DNA from: an uncultured Pelagibacteraceae bacterium | Lineage (GTDB): Bacteria; Pseudomonadota; Alphaproteobacteria; Pelagibacterales; Pelagibacteraceae | DNA length: 64,000 nt | Direction of reading: 5' to 3' | NCBI GenBank assembly: GCA_902612235.1 | Contig: CACMCJ010000002.1 | Coordinates: 62,001-126,000 of the forward strand | Shown here: piece by piece, positions 25,917 to 34,413 of the stretch | How positions within the stretch are numbered: position 1 is the first letter of the stretch | How the letters are laid out: every line of letters begins with the position of its first letter | Translations under genes and position numbers: made by a program | Notes under the pieces: generated by a model | Database searches by the model: none | What the model was told of the DNA's origin: nothing | What the model saw: the letters and a program-made list of their open reading frames with translations, nothing else

Positions 25917-27417
25917 AGTTACCTTTTTTGAAATAACTGTTATAAATTTGCCAAATTAAAATCAATACGATAGTAATCATAATGCAAAGTGTCAATGGCC
26001 TGTTCCAAAGAAATGACCAGGAACCATCGCTTATTAATAATGACCTTCTTAAATTTTCCTCCATAAGCCCGCCTAGAACAAATGCTAATATTAATGGAGG
26101 CATTGGAAAATCATATAATCTAAGTATTGTAGCTATAACAGCTATTCCAATCATTAAAAAAATATCAAAATTATTAAAAGACATTAAATAAATTCCAGTA
26201 ACTGAAAAAAATAATATCATTGGTATTAAAAATGTTCTTGGTACAGCAAGAATTCTTGCAATATATGGAATTAATGGAAGATTGAGTATTAAAAGAACAA
26301 CCATCCCTATATACATTGACATGATAACAGACCAAAATATTTCTGGATTGGTTTCATATAATCTAGGACCTGGTTGAATACCGAAACCAAGTAATGCCCC
26401 AAGCATAACTGCGGTCGTACCACTTCCAGGAATTCCCAATGTAAGTAAAGGGACAAAAGACCCTGAACATGCTGCATTATTTGCAGTTTCAGGTGCAGAC
26501 AAACCTTGGACACTTCCTTTTCCAAATTTTTCTTTTTCCGCACTTTTAACAAAGTTCCTTTCCATCCCATAAGCTAAAAATGATGCAATTGTTGCGCCTG
26601 CTCCAGGTAATACTCCGATAATAAACCCTAAAATAGATGAACGAGGAATAGTCACAGCCATTTGTTTAGTTTCTTCTTTACTAACTTTGATAGAACCTAA
26701 GTCTGTTAAAGAAATTTGTTTTGCAGCTTTAGAAGGATCGTTCCCTTTTATAATTATAGTTAAAGCTTCGCTCATTGCAAAAGTTGCCATTACTACTAAA
26801 ACGAAACTTATACCATCAGAAAGATTCATATTATTAAACGTAAATCTTGGAATATCAGACAAAGTATCTTGACCAACAGATGCCAACATCAAACCTAATA
26901 CACACATCATCATAGCTTTTAAAAAATTTCCTTTAGAGGAAAAAGCTGCGACTGCAGTTAAACCGAGTATCATTAAACCAAAATAATCTGGTGATCTGAA
27001 AGATAAACTAACTTTAGACAAACTTGGTGCTGCAATTAATAAAAAAATTGCTGAAATCGTACCGCCGGCAAAAGAACTATAAGCTGCGATTGCTAAAGCT
27101 TTACCTGCTTTACCTTGTTGAGCCATAGGGTAACCATCAAATGATGTTGCTACAGTTCCGGGCACACCAGGTGCATTAATTAAAATTGAGGAAGTAGAAC
27201 CGCCAAAAACAGCTCCATAATAAACTCCTGCCATCAAAATAAGTCCTGTGGCAGGGTCAAATCCGTAAGTAATTGGTATCATTAAAGCGATCGCTGTCAT
27301 TGGGCCCAAACCAGGAAGCATTCCAATAATTGTTCCAGCAAAACATCCAATCATCACCATCATTAGATTTTGAAAAGATAAAGCAGTCTTTAATCCAATT
27401 AGTATCCCTTCAATCAT
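25906..27417 (-). CDS. tctA: Tripartite tricarboxylate transporter, large membrane subunit
   Basis: The 503-residue TctA protein has about 12 helices and both conserved glycine-rich motifs. These are GMLPGLGPMTAIALMIPITYGFDPATGLILMAGVYYGAVFGGSTSSILINAPGVPG near the N-terminus and GVLPGAGATIASFLAYGMER with SCAG-like CSGSFVPLLTLGIPGSGTTAVMLGALL later. With TctB and the binding protein TctC it imports a carboxylate driven by ion gradients. It overlaps tctB by 4 bp. Confidence 0.96.
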   Translation of the reverse strand: MIEGILIGLKTALSFQNLMMVMIGCFAGTIIGMLPGLGPMTAIALMIPITYGFDPATGLILMAGVYYGAVFGGSTSSILINAPGVPGTVATSFDGYPMAQQGKAGKALAIAAYSSFAGGTISAIFLLIAAPSLSKVSLSFRSPDYFGLMILGLTAVAAFSSKGNFLKAMMMCVLGLMLASVGQDTLSDIPRFTFNNMNLSDGISFVLVVMATFAMSEALTIIIKGNDPSKAAKQISLTDLGSIKVSKEETKQMAVTIPRSSILGFIIGVLPGAGATIASFLAYGMERNFVKSAEKEKFGKGSVQGLSAPETANNAACSGSFVPLLTLGIPGSGTTAVMLGALLGFGIQPGPRLYETNPEIFWSVIMSMYIGMVVLLILNLPLIPYIARILAVPRTFLIPMILFFSVTGIYLMSFNNFDIFLMIGIAVIATILRLYDFPMPPLILAFVLGGLMEENLRRSLLISDGSWSFLWNRPLTLCIMITIVLILIWQIYNSYFKKGNSRV

Positions 27418-27884
27418 CCCATTATTCCTATGTATTTTAATAACGGATCTCTAAGATAAACGGCTAAAACTCCATGTAAGAGGTACATAAAAATTGCAAC
27501 AAAAGGAAAAGAAAAAATTAATATAAATTTCCATCTTCTCTCACCCAAAAAATAATAAGAAAATACTAAAAATAAAGAAGTAGATAAAAAGAAACCAACT
27601 TTAAGTATCGTTGCACCATAAACAACCATAGTGAGCACTAGTAAGATTGTTTTTTTAAATTCTAAATATGTTGGATCAACTTCTACTGGTTTTTGATCTG
27701 GTAAAACAATTTTCAAACCGGAAAAAAACATTCCTGCATAACCTAAATAAATAGGAAAGGTTTTTGCATTAAAAGGAGCACCTTCATCGAAAGCAAAAAC
27801 TTGTATTTGATGAGCTGTATATAAATAAAATGCTGATAAAACAAAGAAGAGCAGCGAAATAATTTTTACTGAATTTATTTTCAC
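27414..27884 (-). CDS. tctB: Tripartite tricarboxylate transporter, small membrane subunit
   Basis: The 156-residue protein has four hydrophobic helices and the TctB architecture. The N-terminal helix is followed by AFDEGAPFNAKTFPIYLGYAGMFFSGLKIVLP, and the later half by FFLSTSLFLVFSYYFLGERRWKFILIFSFPFVAIFMYLLHGVLAVYLRDP. TctB sequences are poorly conserved, so the call rests on these features and on its place between tctC and tctA. The ATGA overlap with tctA indicates coupled translation. Confidence 0.9.
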   Translation of the reverse strand: MKINSVKIISLLFFVLSAFYLYTAHQIQVFAFDEGAPFNAKTFPIYLGYAGMFFSGLKIVLPDQKPVEVDPTYLEFKKTILLVLTMVVYGATILKVGFFLSTSLFLVFSYYFLGERRWKFILIFSFPFVAIFMYLLHGVLAVYLRDPLLKYIGIMG

Positions 27885-27907
27885 TGCTCTTCCTCTAAGT
27901 TAATTAA

Positions 27908-28888
27908 CTAGATAACACCTAGTTTTTTCATTAACTTTGTCATTTCTTTCGTTTGTTTCTTTAAGAAACTGTCGAATTTACTTCCTGGATTATAAATATT
28001 AACCCAAGCATTTCTTTTTCTAACTGTTTCCCATTCTGGAGTTTTTTGAACATCACCTAACATTTTAGCGATTTTCTTAACGTCTCCACTTGGCATACTC
28101 TTAGGAGCAAAGAAACCTCTCCAGTTAACAAACTGAACATCGTATCCTTGTTCTTTTAAAGTTGGAACTTCAGGAGCATCACCTACTCTTTCAGGAGCTG
28201 TAATACCAATAATTCTTACTTGGTCTCTAGCTCCCATAACCTCTCCCAAACCAGTTGAAAGAATTTGAGTTTCTCCAGATAAAAGTCCAGCTAAAGCTTT
28301 ACCGCCAGCATCGTAAGGTACGTACACTACGTTGTTAGGGTTTGCGCCAGCCTCTTGAAATGCAAGTGCACCAATTAAATGGTCCATGCTTCCTCGTACA
28401 GAACCACCGGCCATTTTAATTGACTTAGGATCTTTTTTATAAGCATCCACTACATCTTTAAAGTTTTTGTATGGTGAATTTTTAGCAACTGCGATTGCAC
28501 CGTAGTCACCAATTACACCAGCAATTGGCTTAACATCCTTATAAGATAATACACCAGATCCTTTTACATATCCTTTGTGTCTAGTGATTGATCTTAATAC
28601 TAAAGGTGTTGATTGAACTAATACTGTGCCTTCTGGCTTAGTATTAATTATATATGATAGAGCTTTTCCTCCACCACCGCCTGACATATTCTCATATGAA
28701 GCACTTTTTAAAAAACCAGCTTTAGTTAAAGCTTCACCAGTTCCTCTAGCAGTTCCATCCCAACCACCACCAGCGCCACCACCGATAATGAAGTGTAGTT
28801 TATCGATTGCGAAACTAGTTGAAGAGATTGAAGTTAAAAGAACAGTTGCGAAAACTAAGCTAATTAATTTTTTCAAATTATTAAACAT
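27908..28888 (-). CDS. tctC: TTT-family (Bug/TctC) periplasmic substrate-binding protein
   Basis: The 326-residue protein has a Sec signal (SSTSFA-ID). The Bug-family carboxylate site follows: FIIGGGAGGGWDGTARGTGEALTKAG and later AGGSVRGSMDHLIGALAFQEAGANPNNVVYVPYDAGGKALAGLLSGETQILSTGLGE. It captures the substrate, a di- or tricarboxylate or similar acid, for TctAB. The glycine-rich loop is longer than in citrate-type TctC, so the ligand may differ. GAGGAAAA is the ribosome-binding site, preceded by the shared AATTAATTAATTAAC leader. Confidence 0.94.
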   Translation of the reverse strand: MFNNLKKLISLVFATVLLTSISSTSFAIDKLHFIIGGGAGGGWDGTARGTGEALTKAGFLKSASYENMSGGGGGKALSYIINTKPEGTVLVQSTPLVLRSITRHKGYVKGSGVLSYKDVKPIAGVIGDYGAIAVAKNSPYKNFKDVVDAYKKDPKSIKMAGGSVRGSMDHLIGALAFQEAGANPNNVVYVPYDAGGKALAGLLSGETQILSTGLGEVMGARDQVRIIGITAPERVGDAPEVPTLKEQGYDVQFVNWRGFFAPKSMPSGDVKKIAKMLGDVQKTPEWETVRKRNAWVNIYNPGSKFDSFLKKQTKEMTKLMKKLGVI

Positions 28889-28917
28889 ATTATTTTCCTC
28901 TGTTAATTAATTAATTA
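28889..28917 (-). promoter_or_regulatory. tctC leader with AATTAATTAATTAAC
   Basis: Toward the gene, AATTAATTAATTAAC is followed at once by AGAGGAAAA and the ATG. The repeat-to-start distance is 13 bp, nearly the same as before the second Liv-type binding-protein gene (12 bp). It is present before binding-protein genes of two unrelated transporter classes. Confidence 0.6.
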
Positions 28918-28936
28918 TTTTTAAGATTAAAAATGA

Positions 28937-28951
28937 ACTCTGGATCAGAGT
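28937..28951 (-). other. Inverted repeat ACTCTG-GAT-CAGAGT between glaH and tctC
   Basis: A perfect 6-bp inverted repeat with a 3-nt centre lies about 10 bp after the glaH-like stop, with a short T run following on the minus strand (TCATTTTTAATC). It may be a weak terminator for the upstream operon or an operator for tctC. I cannot decide which. Confidence 0.4.
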
Positions 28952-28960
28952 CAACTAGTC

Positions 28961-29857
28961 TTAATTGAAAAAAGTTCCTCTGATTCTAAGCAATTCTCTG
29001 CTCAAATTGGTGTTTTCTTTAAAAGGTTTCCTTCCATGTAACCAAAAATAATTATTAGAAAATATTGTTGATCCCACAGGTAGTGGAAATTCAATCTTAT
29101 TTTTACTCTCTTCTAAGCAATCAGATAGTTTTTGTAAAAATAAGCCTTGCTCCATATTTTTTGGCTCTGGAAATTGATCAATGTAAGAAATTATAGGTTT
29201 GCCGCTCTTATCTTTTGTAAAAACAGGATGTTCAACTTTATAATCTATATTTTTACTTTTAGGGGATCCCCAAGTAAAATTTTGTTGCCCTATAGGATTA
29301 TTGCTCAATTCATTTAAGTGCTCCCAATCATCTAAATGTAAAATGACACTCTCTCCGCCAGAAACTCCCTGTTCTTCCATTTTGGTCATTATTAACCAAT
29401 CTGTTTTTTCTTTTACGTAAGTGCCGTCTGTGTGAAGATCTAAATTAGTGTAGGCTTTTCTTAAATAGGAGTCGCTGCTATCTTGGTGTTTTACATAAAA
29501 TCTCGCGTAATATTTGCCGCTCATTGAGTCAAAGTTGGGATTGCCAACTAAATAAGCAAAACCTGTCGAAAGTTTTACGAGAAAGTCTTTATCAAATTTT
29601 TTATTATTAATTTCCGGTTCTAATATTACTGTACCCGTTTTTCTATCGTTTAATATATTAACTAAAGACCCGCTTAGCTTTCCCTCAAAGACTTCGTTTA
29701 CGCTTTTAGCTAAAGTAAATCTAGAGAATGGCTTATACTCTAAGGAAGTAATAGTATGTTTCTTAAAAGGGAAAATTAGCCTGTCTAATTCACTTTCTTT
29801 AATAATTATAACTTTTACTCTTTTAGAATTTTTATGATCTTTTATTTCTAAGCTCAT
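28961..29857 (-). CDS. glaH: CsiD/GlaH-family glutarate 2-hydroxylase (Fe(II)/2-oxoglutarate dioxygenase)
   Basis: The 298-residue protein has the Fe(II) triad His142-x-Asp144 (LDLHTDGTYV) and His274 (FWLHGRKPF), plus the 2-oxoglutarate-binding arginine region SRELLRIRGTFF. The segment EKTDWLIMTKMEEQGVSGGESVILHLDDWEH is the strong CsiD signature. The family hydroxylates glutarate to L-2-hydroxyglutarate, using 2-oxoglutarate and O2, in lysine breakdown. No lhgO, gabT or gabD lies in this window. It overlaps azlD by ATGA and is the last gene of the second Liv-type operon, 72 bp before tctC. A related substrate is possible. Confidence 0.82.
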   Translation of the reverse strand: MSLEIKDHKNSKRVKVIIIKESELDRLIFPFKKHTITSLEYKPFSRFTLAKSVNEVFEGKLSGSLVNILNDRKTGTVILEPEINNKKFDKDFLVKLSTGFAYLVGNPNFDSMSGKYYARFYVKHQDSSDSYLRKAYTNLDLHTDGTYVKEKTDWLIMTKMEEQGVSGGESVILHLDDWEHLNELSNNPIGQQNFTWGSPKSKNIDYKVEHPVFTKDKSGKPIISYIDQFPEPKNMEQGLFLQKLSDCLEESKNKIEFPLPVGSTIFSNNYFWLHGRKPFKENTNLSRELLRIRGTFFN

Positions 29858-30180
29858 ATGCTATTTAAAACTGATAAAAGTATAGCAGAAACTATGGTTG
29901 GGAGTACTAAGTTTTTTTTAGAAATCATGAAAATAATTATACAAATTATTAGCACTACAATCCTTATAAAAAGGTCAGAGTCAGCAAGTACTCCTGCTGG
30001 AAAGACAATCATTCTGCCTAGCAGCGCGGCTAACGTAGCGTAAGCCACACAATTAAACCACTCAAAAACTTTTGATTTAACGCTTACTTTTTTTGAAGTA
30101 ATAGCTCCCATAAAACGAGAGATAAACGTTGCTAAAGATGTTGCAATAATTGCTAATATAATTATTTGGCTACTTGCCAT
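29854..30180 (-). CDS. azlD: AzlD-family small subunit of amino acid exporter
   Basis: The 108-residue, four-helix protein matches AzlD (IIILAIIATSLATFISRFMGA, then WFNCVAYATLAALLGRMIVFP). With AzlC it forms a branched-chain amino acid exporter. The ORF track starts at 30192, but the sequence GGAGGAAAAA lies just before the ATG at 30180 and overlaps that earlier ATG. MASSQIIIL is therefore the better start and leaves an 11-bp overlap with azlC. It is coupled by ATGA to the glaH-like gene. Confidence 0.9.
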   Translation of the reverse strand: MASSQIIILAIIATSLATFISRFMGAITSKKVSVKSKVFEWFNCVAYATLAALLGRMIVFPAGVLADSDLFIRIVVLIICIIIFMISKKNLVLPTIVSAILLSVLNSI

Positions 30181-30874
30181 TTTTTCCTCCAATTAAAAAA
30201 GCTAAAGTTCCCGCAATAACTCCTGCAAACAACAATGCCCACTCACTTGAAACTGTATAAATTAATGGACCTAGTATTGTTCCTCCAAAAACTGCACTAG
30301 TAATACTTAAATTTTTCATGGCACCTATCATCATACAAAAGAAATAAACTGGGTTTACGATTGCTAAACCGATCAACATGTCTTTGTTTAAATAATCAGC
30401 TGAAAGATAACCTACCACTGTCATTAATATTGCAGTGGTCCAGGTACCAATACCTATACCTATCCAAAAATCTATTCTGTATTTTTTATCTATTTTTTGG
30501 TAACCGTCTTTTGCAATCAACCAAGACGTAACAGCTAAAAAATGACAGGATAAAAAATATTTCCATTTTGGTTGTTTCTTATGTTCAAGCAAAGGAAATA
30601 GTGAAACTGTCATTGGATAAAGTCTAAAATTCACTAACCAAACTGCTATAAATATATTTATTATTGATGCGCCAACTAATAAAGACTCTGCCATTACTAA
30701 TTGACCTGGCAATGCATAAGTAAATAAACTTGATGCAGCACTTTGTTGTAAGTTAAAACCAGCATCTTTTAGTAACGCACCTAAAGCTATAAAACATGCT
30801 GCTAGAGGTATTGCTGGACTTTTAGAACCTTTAAGAGCTTTTAAACCTTGAAAAAAAATTTTAAAATTTATCAT
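30170..30874 (-). CDS. azlC: AzlC-family large subunit of amino acid exporter
   Basis: The 234-residue membrane protein fits AzlC. KAPAIPLA-type residues (KGSKSPAIPLAACFIALGALLKDAGF) are followed by SLFTYALPGQLVMAESLLVGASIINIFIAVWLVNFRLYPMTVSLFPLL, the conserved stretch in which this family places ARFxxYGxS-like residues. It is the exporter channel with AzlD. It starts 4 bp inside the LivF-like gene, so the exporter is embedded in an importer operon. Confidence 0.9.
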   Translation of the reverse strand: MINFKIFFQGLKALKGSKSPAIPLAACFIALGALLKDAGFNLQQSAASSLFTYALPGQLVMAESLLVGASIINIFIAVWLVNFRLYPMTVSLFPLLEHKKQPKWKYFLSCHFLAVTSWLIAKDGYQKIDKKYRIDFWIGIGIGTWTTAILMTVVGYLSADYLNKDMLIGLAIVNPVYFFCMMIGAMKNLSITSAVFGGTILGPLIYTVSSEWALLFAGVIAGTLAFLIGGKNGK

Positions 30875-31656
30875 CCACCAAGGAATAATCTCCCTACATC
30901 TGGATTTTTTAAAAGATCATCACCTTTACCTGCGATAGCGGTTTGTCCTGAAACTAATACATAGCCAATGTCAGCAAATTCTAATCCTTTTTTAGCATTT
31001 TGCTCCACGAGTATAATTGTTTTCTTTTCAACTTTTTGAAGATCCTCTAAAATTTCAAAAACCATGCTTATATATTTTGGCTCTAAACCAATTGACGGCT
31101 CATCTACTAATAATACTGATGGTTTCATTACTAAAGCTCTAGAGATTTCTAGTAATCTTCTTTCACCCCCAGATAAAACTTTTGCAGGCTGGTTTCTTCT
31201 ATTTCTTAATCTTTCATACTTTTCAAAAATTCTTTCTGCTTCTTCATAGGCTTCGTCTTGTTTGTCTTTAATATAGCCACCCATTAAAAGATTTTCCTCA
31301 ACTGTCATATCTGGAAAAACCGAATTATCTTGTAAGATATAAGCGATACCTACTTTGCTTAATTTTTGAGCTGGAGTTAATTTAGTTATTTCATTTCCCT
31401 CCAGTTCAATTTTTCCATCAAAAATATTTGTAAAACCATAAATAGAGTGAAGTATTGTAGATTTACCTGCTCCGTTAGGCCCTATTAAACATAATGATTG
31501 AGCCTTACTCACTGTTAAATCAAAATTATGTAGGATTTCCATTTTTCCATAGCCAGCATTTAAACCTCTAATGGTTAGGTGGACATCATTAGGAGATAAT
31601 TTGTTTAAATCTTCTAAAACAGGCGCTTTACCTAAAACATCATATTGATTTGCCAT
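30871..31656 (-). CDS. livF: Liv-type ABC transporter ATPase (second system)
   Basis: The 261-residue LivF-type ATPase has Walker A GPNGAGKST, QDNSVFPDMTVEENLLMGGY, signature LSGGERRLLEISRAL, Walker B LLVDEPSIGLEP and LVEQNAKKGLEFAD. An N-terminal extension of about 25 residues (MANQYDVLGKAPVLEDLNKLSPND) precedes the ABC fold, unlike the first LivF here. It overlaps azlC (4 bp) and abuts livG by TAATG. Confidence 0.94.
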   Translation of the reverse strand: MANQYDVLGKAPVLEDLNKLSPNDVHLTIRGLNAGYGKMEILHNFDLTVSKAQSLCLIGPNGAGKSTILHSIYGFTNIFDGKIELEGNEITKLTPAQKLSKVGIAYILQDNSVFPDMTVEENLLMGGYIKDKQDEAYEEAERIFEKYERLRNRRNQPAKVLSGGERRLLEISRALVMKPSVLLVDEPSIGLEPKYISMVFEILEDLQKVEKKTIILVEQNAKKGLEFADIGYVLVSGQTAIAGKGDDLLKNPDVGRLFLGG

Positions 31657-32390
31657 TACTGTGCTCCCAAATAAGCATCAACAACACGCTTATCATTTTT
31701 AATTTGATCAGGTGAACCCTCTGCTAACATTTTGCCGTGTGCTAAACAGAAAATTTTTTGCGCTAAACTCATAATCACTTTCATATTGTGCTCTATTACT
31801 AATAAAGTTATTCCATAATCTTTGTTTATTTTAATCAACCTATCAATTATCCCATTAATCAAAGTTGGGTTAATTCCAGCTGTAGGCTCATCTAATAAAA
31901 GCATTTTAGGCTCATTCATTAATGCCATTGCCAATTCAAGTAATTTTTGCTGTCCGAATGAAAGATCTCCTGCCCTTAAATTTCTTTTTTGATAAAGACC
32001 AACAAAGTTTAGTAAATTTTCTGCTTTCTCAGTAAGCTCAGCAGGTACTTTAGCAAAGATAAATCCTGAGTCACTAGCTTTATGGCTAATGAGCATATTC
32101 TCTACACAATTAAGTTTTGAATAAATTCTTGTTTGTTGAAAAGTTCTTAGCAAACCAAGTTTAGCTACCGCAGGAACAGGCATTTGAGAAACTTCTGTAT
32201 TATCAAAAACAATTGAACCTTGATCGATAGGATGTGTTCCTACAATTGAGTTAAATAAAGTTGTCTTACCAGAACCGTTTGGTCCTATTAAACCAACTAT
32301 TGATCCCTGCTCTACCGAAACAGAAATATCTACGTTAGCCTGCACACCGCCAAAAGATTTACTTACATTTTTGACTTCTAAAATACTCAT
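31656..32390 (-). CDS. livG: Liv-type ABC transporter ATPase (second system)
   Basis: The 244-residue LivG-type ATPase has Walker A GPNGSGKTT, LLRTFQQTRIYSKLNCVENMLISH, signature LSFGQQKLLELAMALM, Walker B LLLDEPTAGINP and VIEHNMKVIMSLAQKIFCLAHG. It is divergent from the first LivG, so this is not a recent duplicate. It overlaps livM by ATGA. Confidence 0.94.
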   Translation of the reverse strand: MSILEVKNVSKSFGGVQANVDISVSVEQGSIVGLIGPNGSGKTTLFNSIVGTHPIDQGSIVFDNTEVSQMPVPAVAKLGLLRTFQQTRIYSKLNCVENMLISHKASDSGFIFAKVPAELTEKAENLLNFVGLYQKRNLRAGDLSFGQQKLLELAMALMNEPKMLLLDEPTAGINPTLINGIIDRLIKINKDYGITLLVIEHNMKVIMSLAQKIFCLAHGKMLAEGSPDQIKNDKRVVDAYLGAQ

Positions 32391-33451
32391 TTTAATTCTA
32401 CCTGTGCTTTCCGATCTTTATCATCGATTACTTCACCGAATCTTTCAGGATATTTTTCTCTTAACCAACCCATCAATCCCTCTGGGAAATAGACTACAAT
32501 CACAACAATTAAAACCCCTAGCGCAACATATTGCCAACCCAATATTAATGTCCAAAGACCTTCTTTAAAAAAATGAAATAAAGTTGCGCCAATTACTGGT
32601 CCCCATAAAGTTCCTTTACCTCCAAGAATTGCCATAAGAACCATGAATACTCCCATCTCTCTTCCGTCAAACGCTACATCTGTTGAGTCAATATATCCAA
32701 TTAGTCCACCCATAATTCCACCAGCAAGACCACAGAAAAATGCAGAAACCATCCAACCTACAATTTTATATTTCATTGTTTGAATACCCATTGCTTCAGC
32801 TTTATCTTCATTATCTCTTATCGCATTTAAAATTAATCTGAATCTTGAACCGTAAATATATTTAACAAAAACAAATGTTCCGATTAATAACGCAAAACTT
32901 AAAAAGTAAAAAAACTTACCTCTGGCTTCAACATCAACTATTTCTGCGGGGAAAGGCGGTGTAGTGAAACCTTGTCCAGCTCCAATAATTTCTATTCCTC
33001 CGGCAATTTCACCTGCTGCAATTCCAAGACCCAAAGTACAAATTGCAAAATAATGACCTCTCAAACCTAAAATTGCATAACCTATAGCGCCAGCGACGAT
33101 TGCTGGAACAATTGCTGAAACTAATAATCCGACACCAATACCTTGAAAATATTGTGCGGTAGTATGCACGAATGTTTTTTCACCGCCACTTTCCGTCCAT
33201 TCTGCTAATGGGAAAAACATCCCCACCTGAACTGAAGCGGTTAAATACATTCCTAGACCATAGAAAAGAATGTTTCCAAAACTATTGTAACCCATTTCTC
33301 CGCCCTGTAAGTTCCAAGTCATCGCCAGAACGATCAAAACACAAAGATATGTAAGTTGAACTTTAAAAGCAGAAAATAAATAGGGTGCAGCTAGACCTAA
33401 GATGATTAGGCCAGAGTATAAGATTAAATCCTTTTGTTTTATATTACCCAT
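32387..33451 (-). CDS. livM: Liv-type ABC transporter permease (second system)
   Basis: The 354-residue permease has LAMTWNLQGGEMGYNSFGNILFYGLGMYLTASVQ, where LivM usually has LxGGYGGQxSFG. It also has LRGHYFAICTLGLGIAAGEIAGG and the coupling loop LILNAIRDNEDKAEAMGIQTMKYKIVGWMVSAFFCGLAGG. The unusual EMGYN loop marks a subgroup whose substrate may differ from leucine. It begins 1 bp after the livH stop. Confidence 0.93.
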   Translation of the reverse strand: MGNIKQKDLILYSGLIILGLAAPYLFSAFKVQLTYLCVLIVLAMTWNLQGGEMGYNSFGNILFYGLGMYLTASVQVGMFFPLAEWTESGGEKTFVHTTAQYFQGIGVGLLVSAIVPAIVAGAIGYAILGLRGHYFAICTLGLGIAAGEIAGGIEIIGAGQGFTTPPFPAEIVDVEARGKFFYFLSFALLIGTFVFVKYIYGSRFRLILNAIRDNEDKAEAMGIQTMKYKIVGWMVSAFFCGLAGGIMGGLIGYIDSTDVAFDGREMGVFMVLMAILGGKGTLWGPVIGATLFHFFKEGLWTLILGWQYVALGVLIVVIVVYFPEGLMGWLREKYPERFGEVIDDKDRKAQVELK

Positions 33452-34345
33452 TTATTTTAAATACTCCCTTTTCTTTGAAAGTTTAAATCTTCTATAAACT
33501 AGTATGAAGACTAGCAGCATAAATACTGCGCCAATTCTAAATTCTGTTCCTAAAATATAATCTGCAAACTCTTCAAACAATCCTAATCCCATACCCGAAA
33601 GTGCTACTGCTGGTAAATTTCCAAGACCTGCAACAATAACTATCATGAAAGATCTGACTGTATATGGAAGTCCTACATAGGGATGTAAAGTAAGAGTGAT
33701 AGAAATTAAAGCTCCTGCAATCCCACATAATGCAGCATTTATACCAAACGTTGCAGCGTAAACTTTTTCAGTGTCTACACCTAAAATTTTTGCAGCTCTT
33801 GCATTTTGTGCAGTAGCTCTTATCGCTCGTCCTAGTCTAGATTTTTTCATGTAAACAACCAAAGCAACTGCATATAAAACACTTATAAAAGCAGAAAATA
33901 TTTTTGAATTAGGTAAAGTCACTGAATTATCAAATAGCATTGTTGTCCCATATTCAGACTGTGCAACAACAACGTCTGCACCAAAAATAAAATTCATTAA
34001 TTGTTGAAACACAATTGCGATACCGAAAGTTGCTAAAATTGAAATAAATAAATCGCGGTCTACAACTTTATTAATTACTAATTTATAAAGTGCCCAGCCA
34101 ACAAAATACATTATGATTGGGGAAACAATTACTCCCCAAGCTGGATGAATTCCAGCAAGATACATAGTGTATGCAATATAACCTCCAAGAATAACTAAAT
34201 CACCTTGAGCAATATTAATTATGTTCATTACTCCCCACTGAAGAGCCATGCCGTATGCAATTAAAGCAAATAAGATACCTAAAAGAATTCCGTCCAAAGA
34301 TGCTTGGACCATTAACATTGGAGCTTTAAAAATTAGAAAGTCCAT
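33452..34345 (-). CDS. livH: Liv-type ABC transporter permease (second system)
   Basis: The 297-residue permease starts VQASLDGILLGILFALIAYGMALQWGVMNIINIAQGDLVILGGYIAY. LivH normally has NFAHG at this place, here NIAQG. GRAIRATAQNARAAKILGVDTEKVYAATFGINAALCGIAGALISI is the coupling loop. It lies after a terminator-like hairpin that separates it from the binding-protein gene, so the permease is likely made at lower levels. Confidence 0.93.
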   Translation of the reverse strand: MDFLIFKAPMLMVQASLDGILLGILFALIAYGMALQWGVMNIINIAQGDLVILGGYIAYTMYLAGIHPAWGVIVSPIIMYFVGWALYKLVINKVVDRDLFISILATFGIAIVFQQLMNFIFGADVVVAQSEYGTTMLFDNSVTLPNSKIFSAFISVLYAVALVVYMKKSRLGRAIRATAQNARAAKILGVDTEKVYAATFGINAALCGIAGALISITLTLHPYVGLPYTVRSFMIVIVAGLGNLPAVALSGMGLGLFEEFADYILGTEFRIGAVFMLLVFILVYRRFKLSKKREYLK

Positions 34346-34366
34346 AAAATTTCAAATTTATAAAAG

Positions 34367-34396
34367 AAAAGCCCCTAGAAAACTAGGGGCTTTTTC
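34367..34396 (-). terminator. Hairpin between the second Liv-type binding-protein gene and livH
   Basis: AGCCCCTAG (34370-34378) pairs perfectly with CTAGGGGCT (34383-34391) around AAAA, with T/A runs on both sides. It lies 20 bp after the binding-protein stop. It probably stops most transcripts and lets some read into livHMGF-azlCD-glaH. Confidence 0.88.
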
Positions 34397-34413
34397 AAAT
34401 TATTTATAAGTTA

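Noticed and set aside
30181-30192. Upstream azlD start in the ORF track
   Set aside because: That ATG overlaps the GGAGGA ribosome-binding site of the next ATG, which gives the normal AzlD N-terminus.
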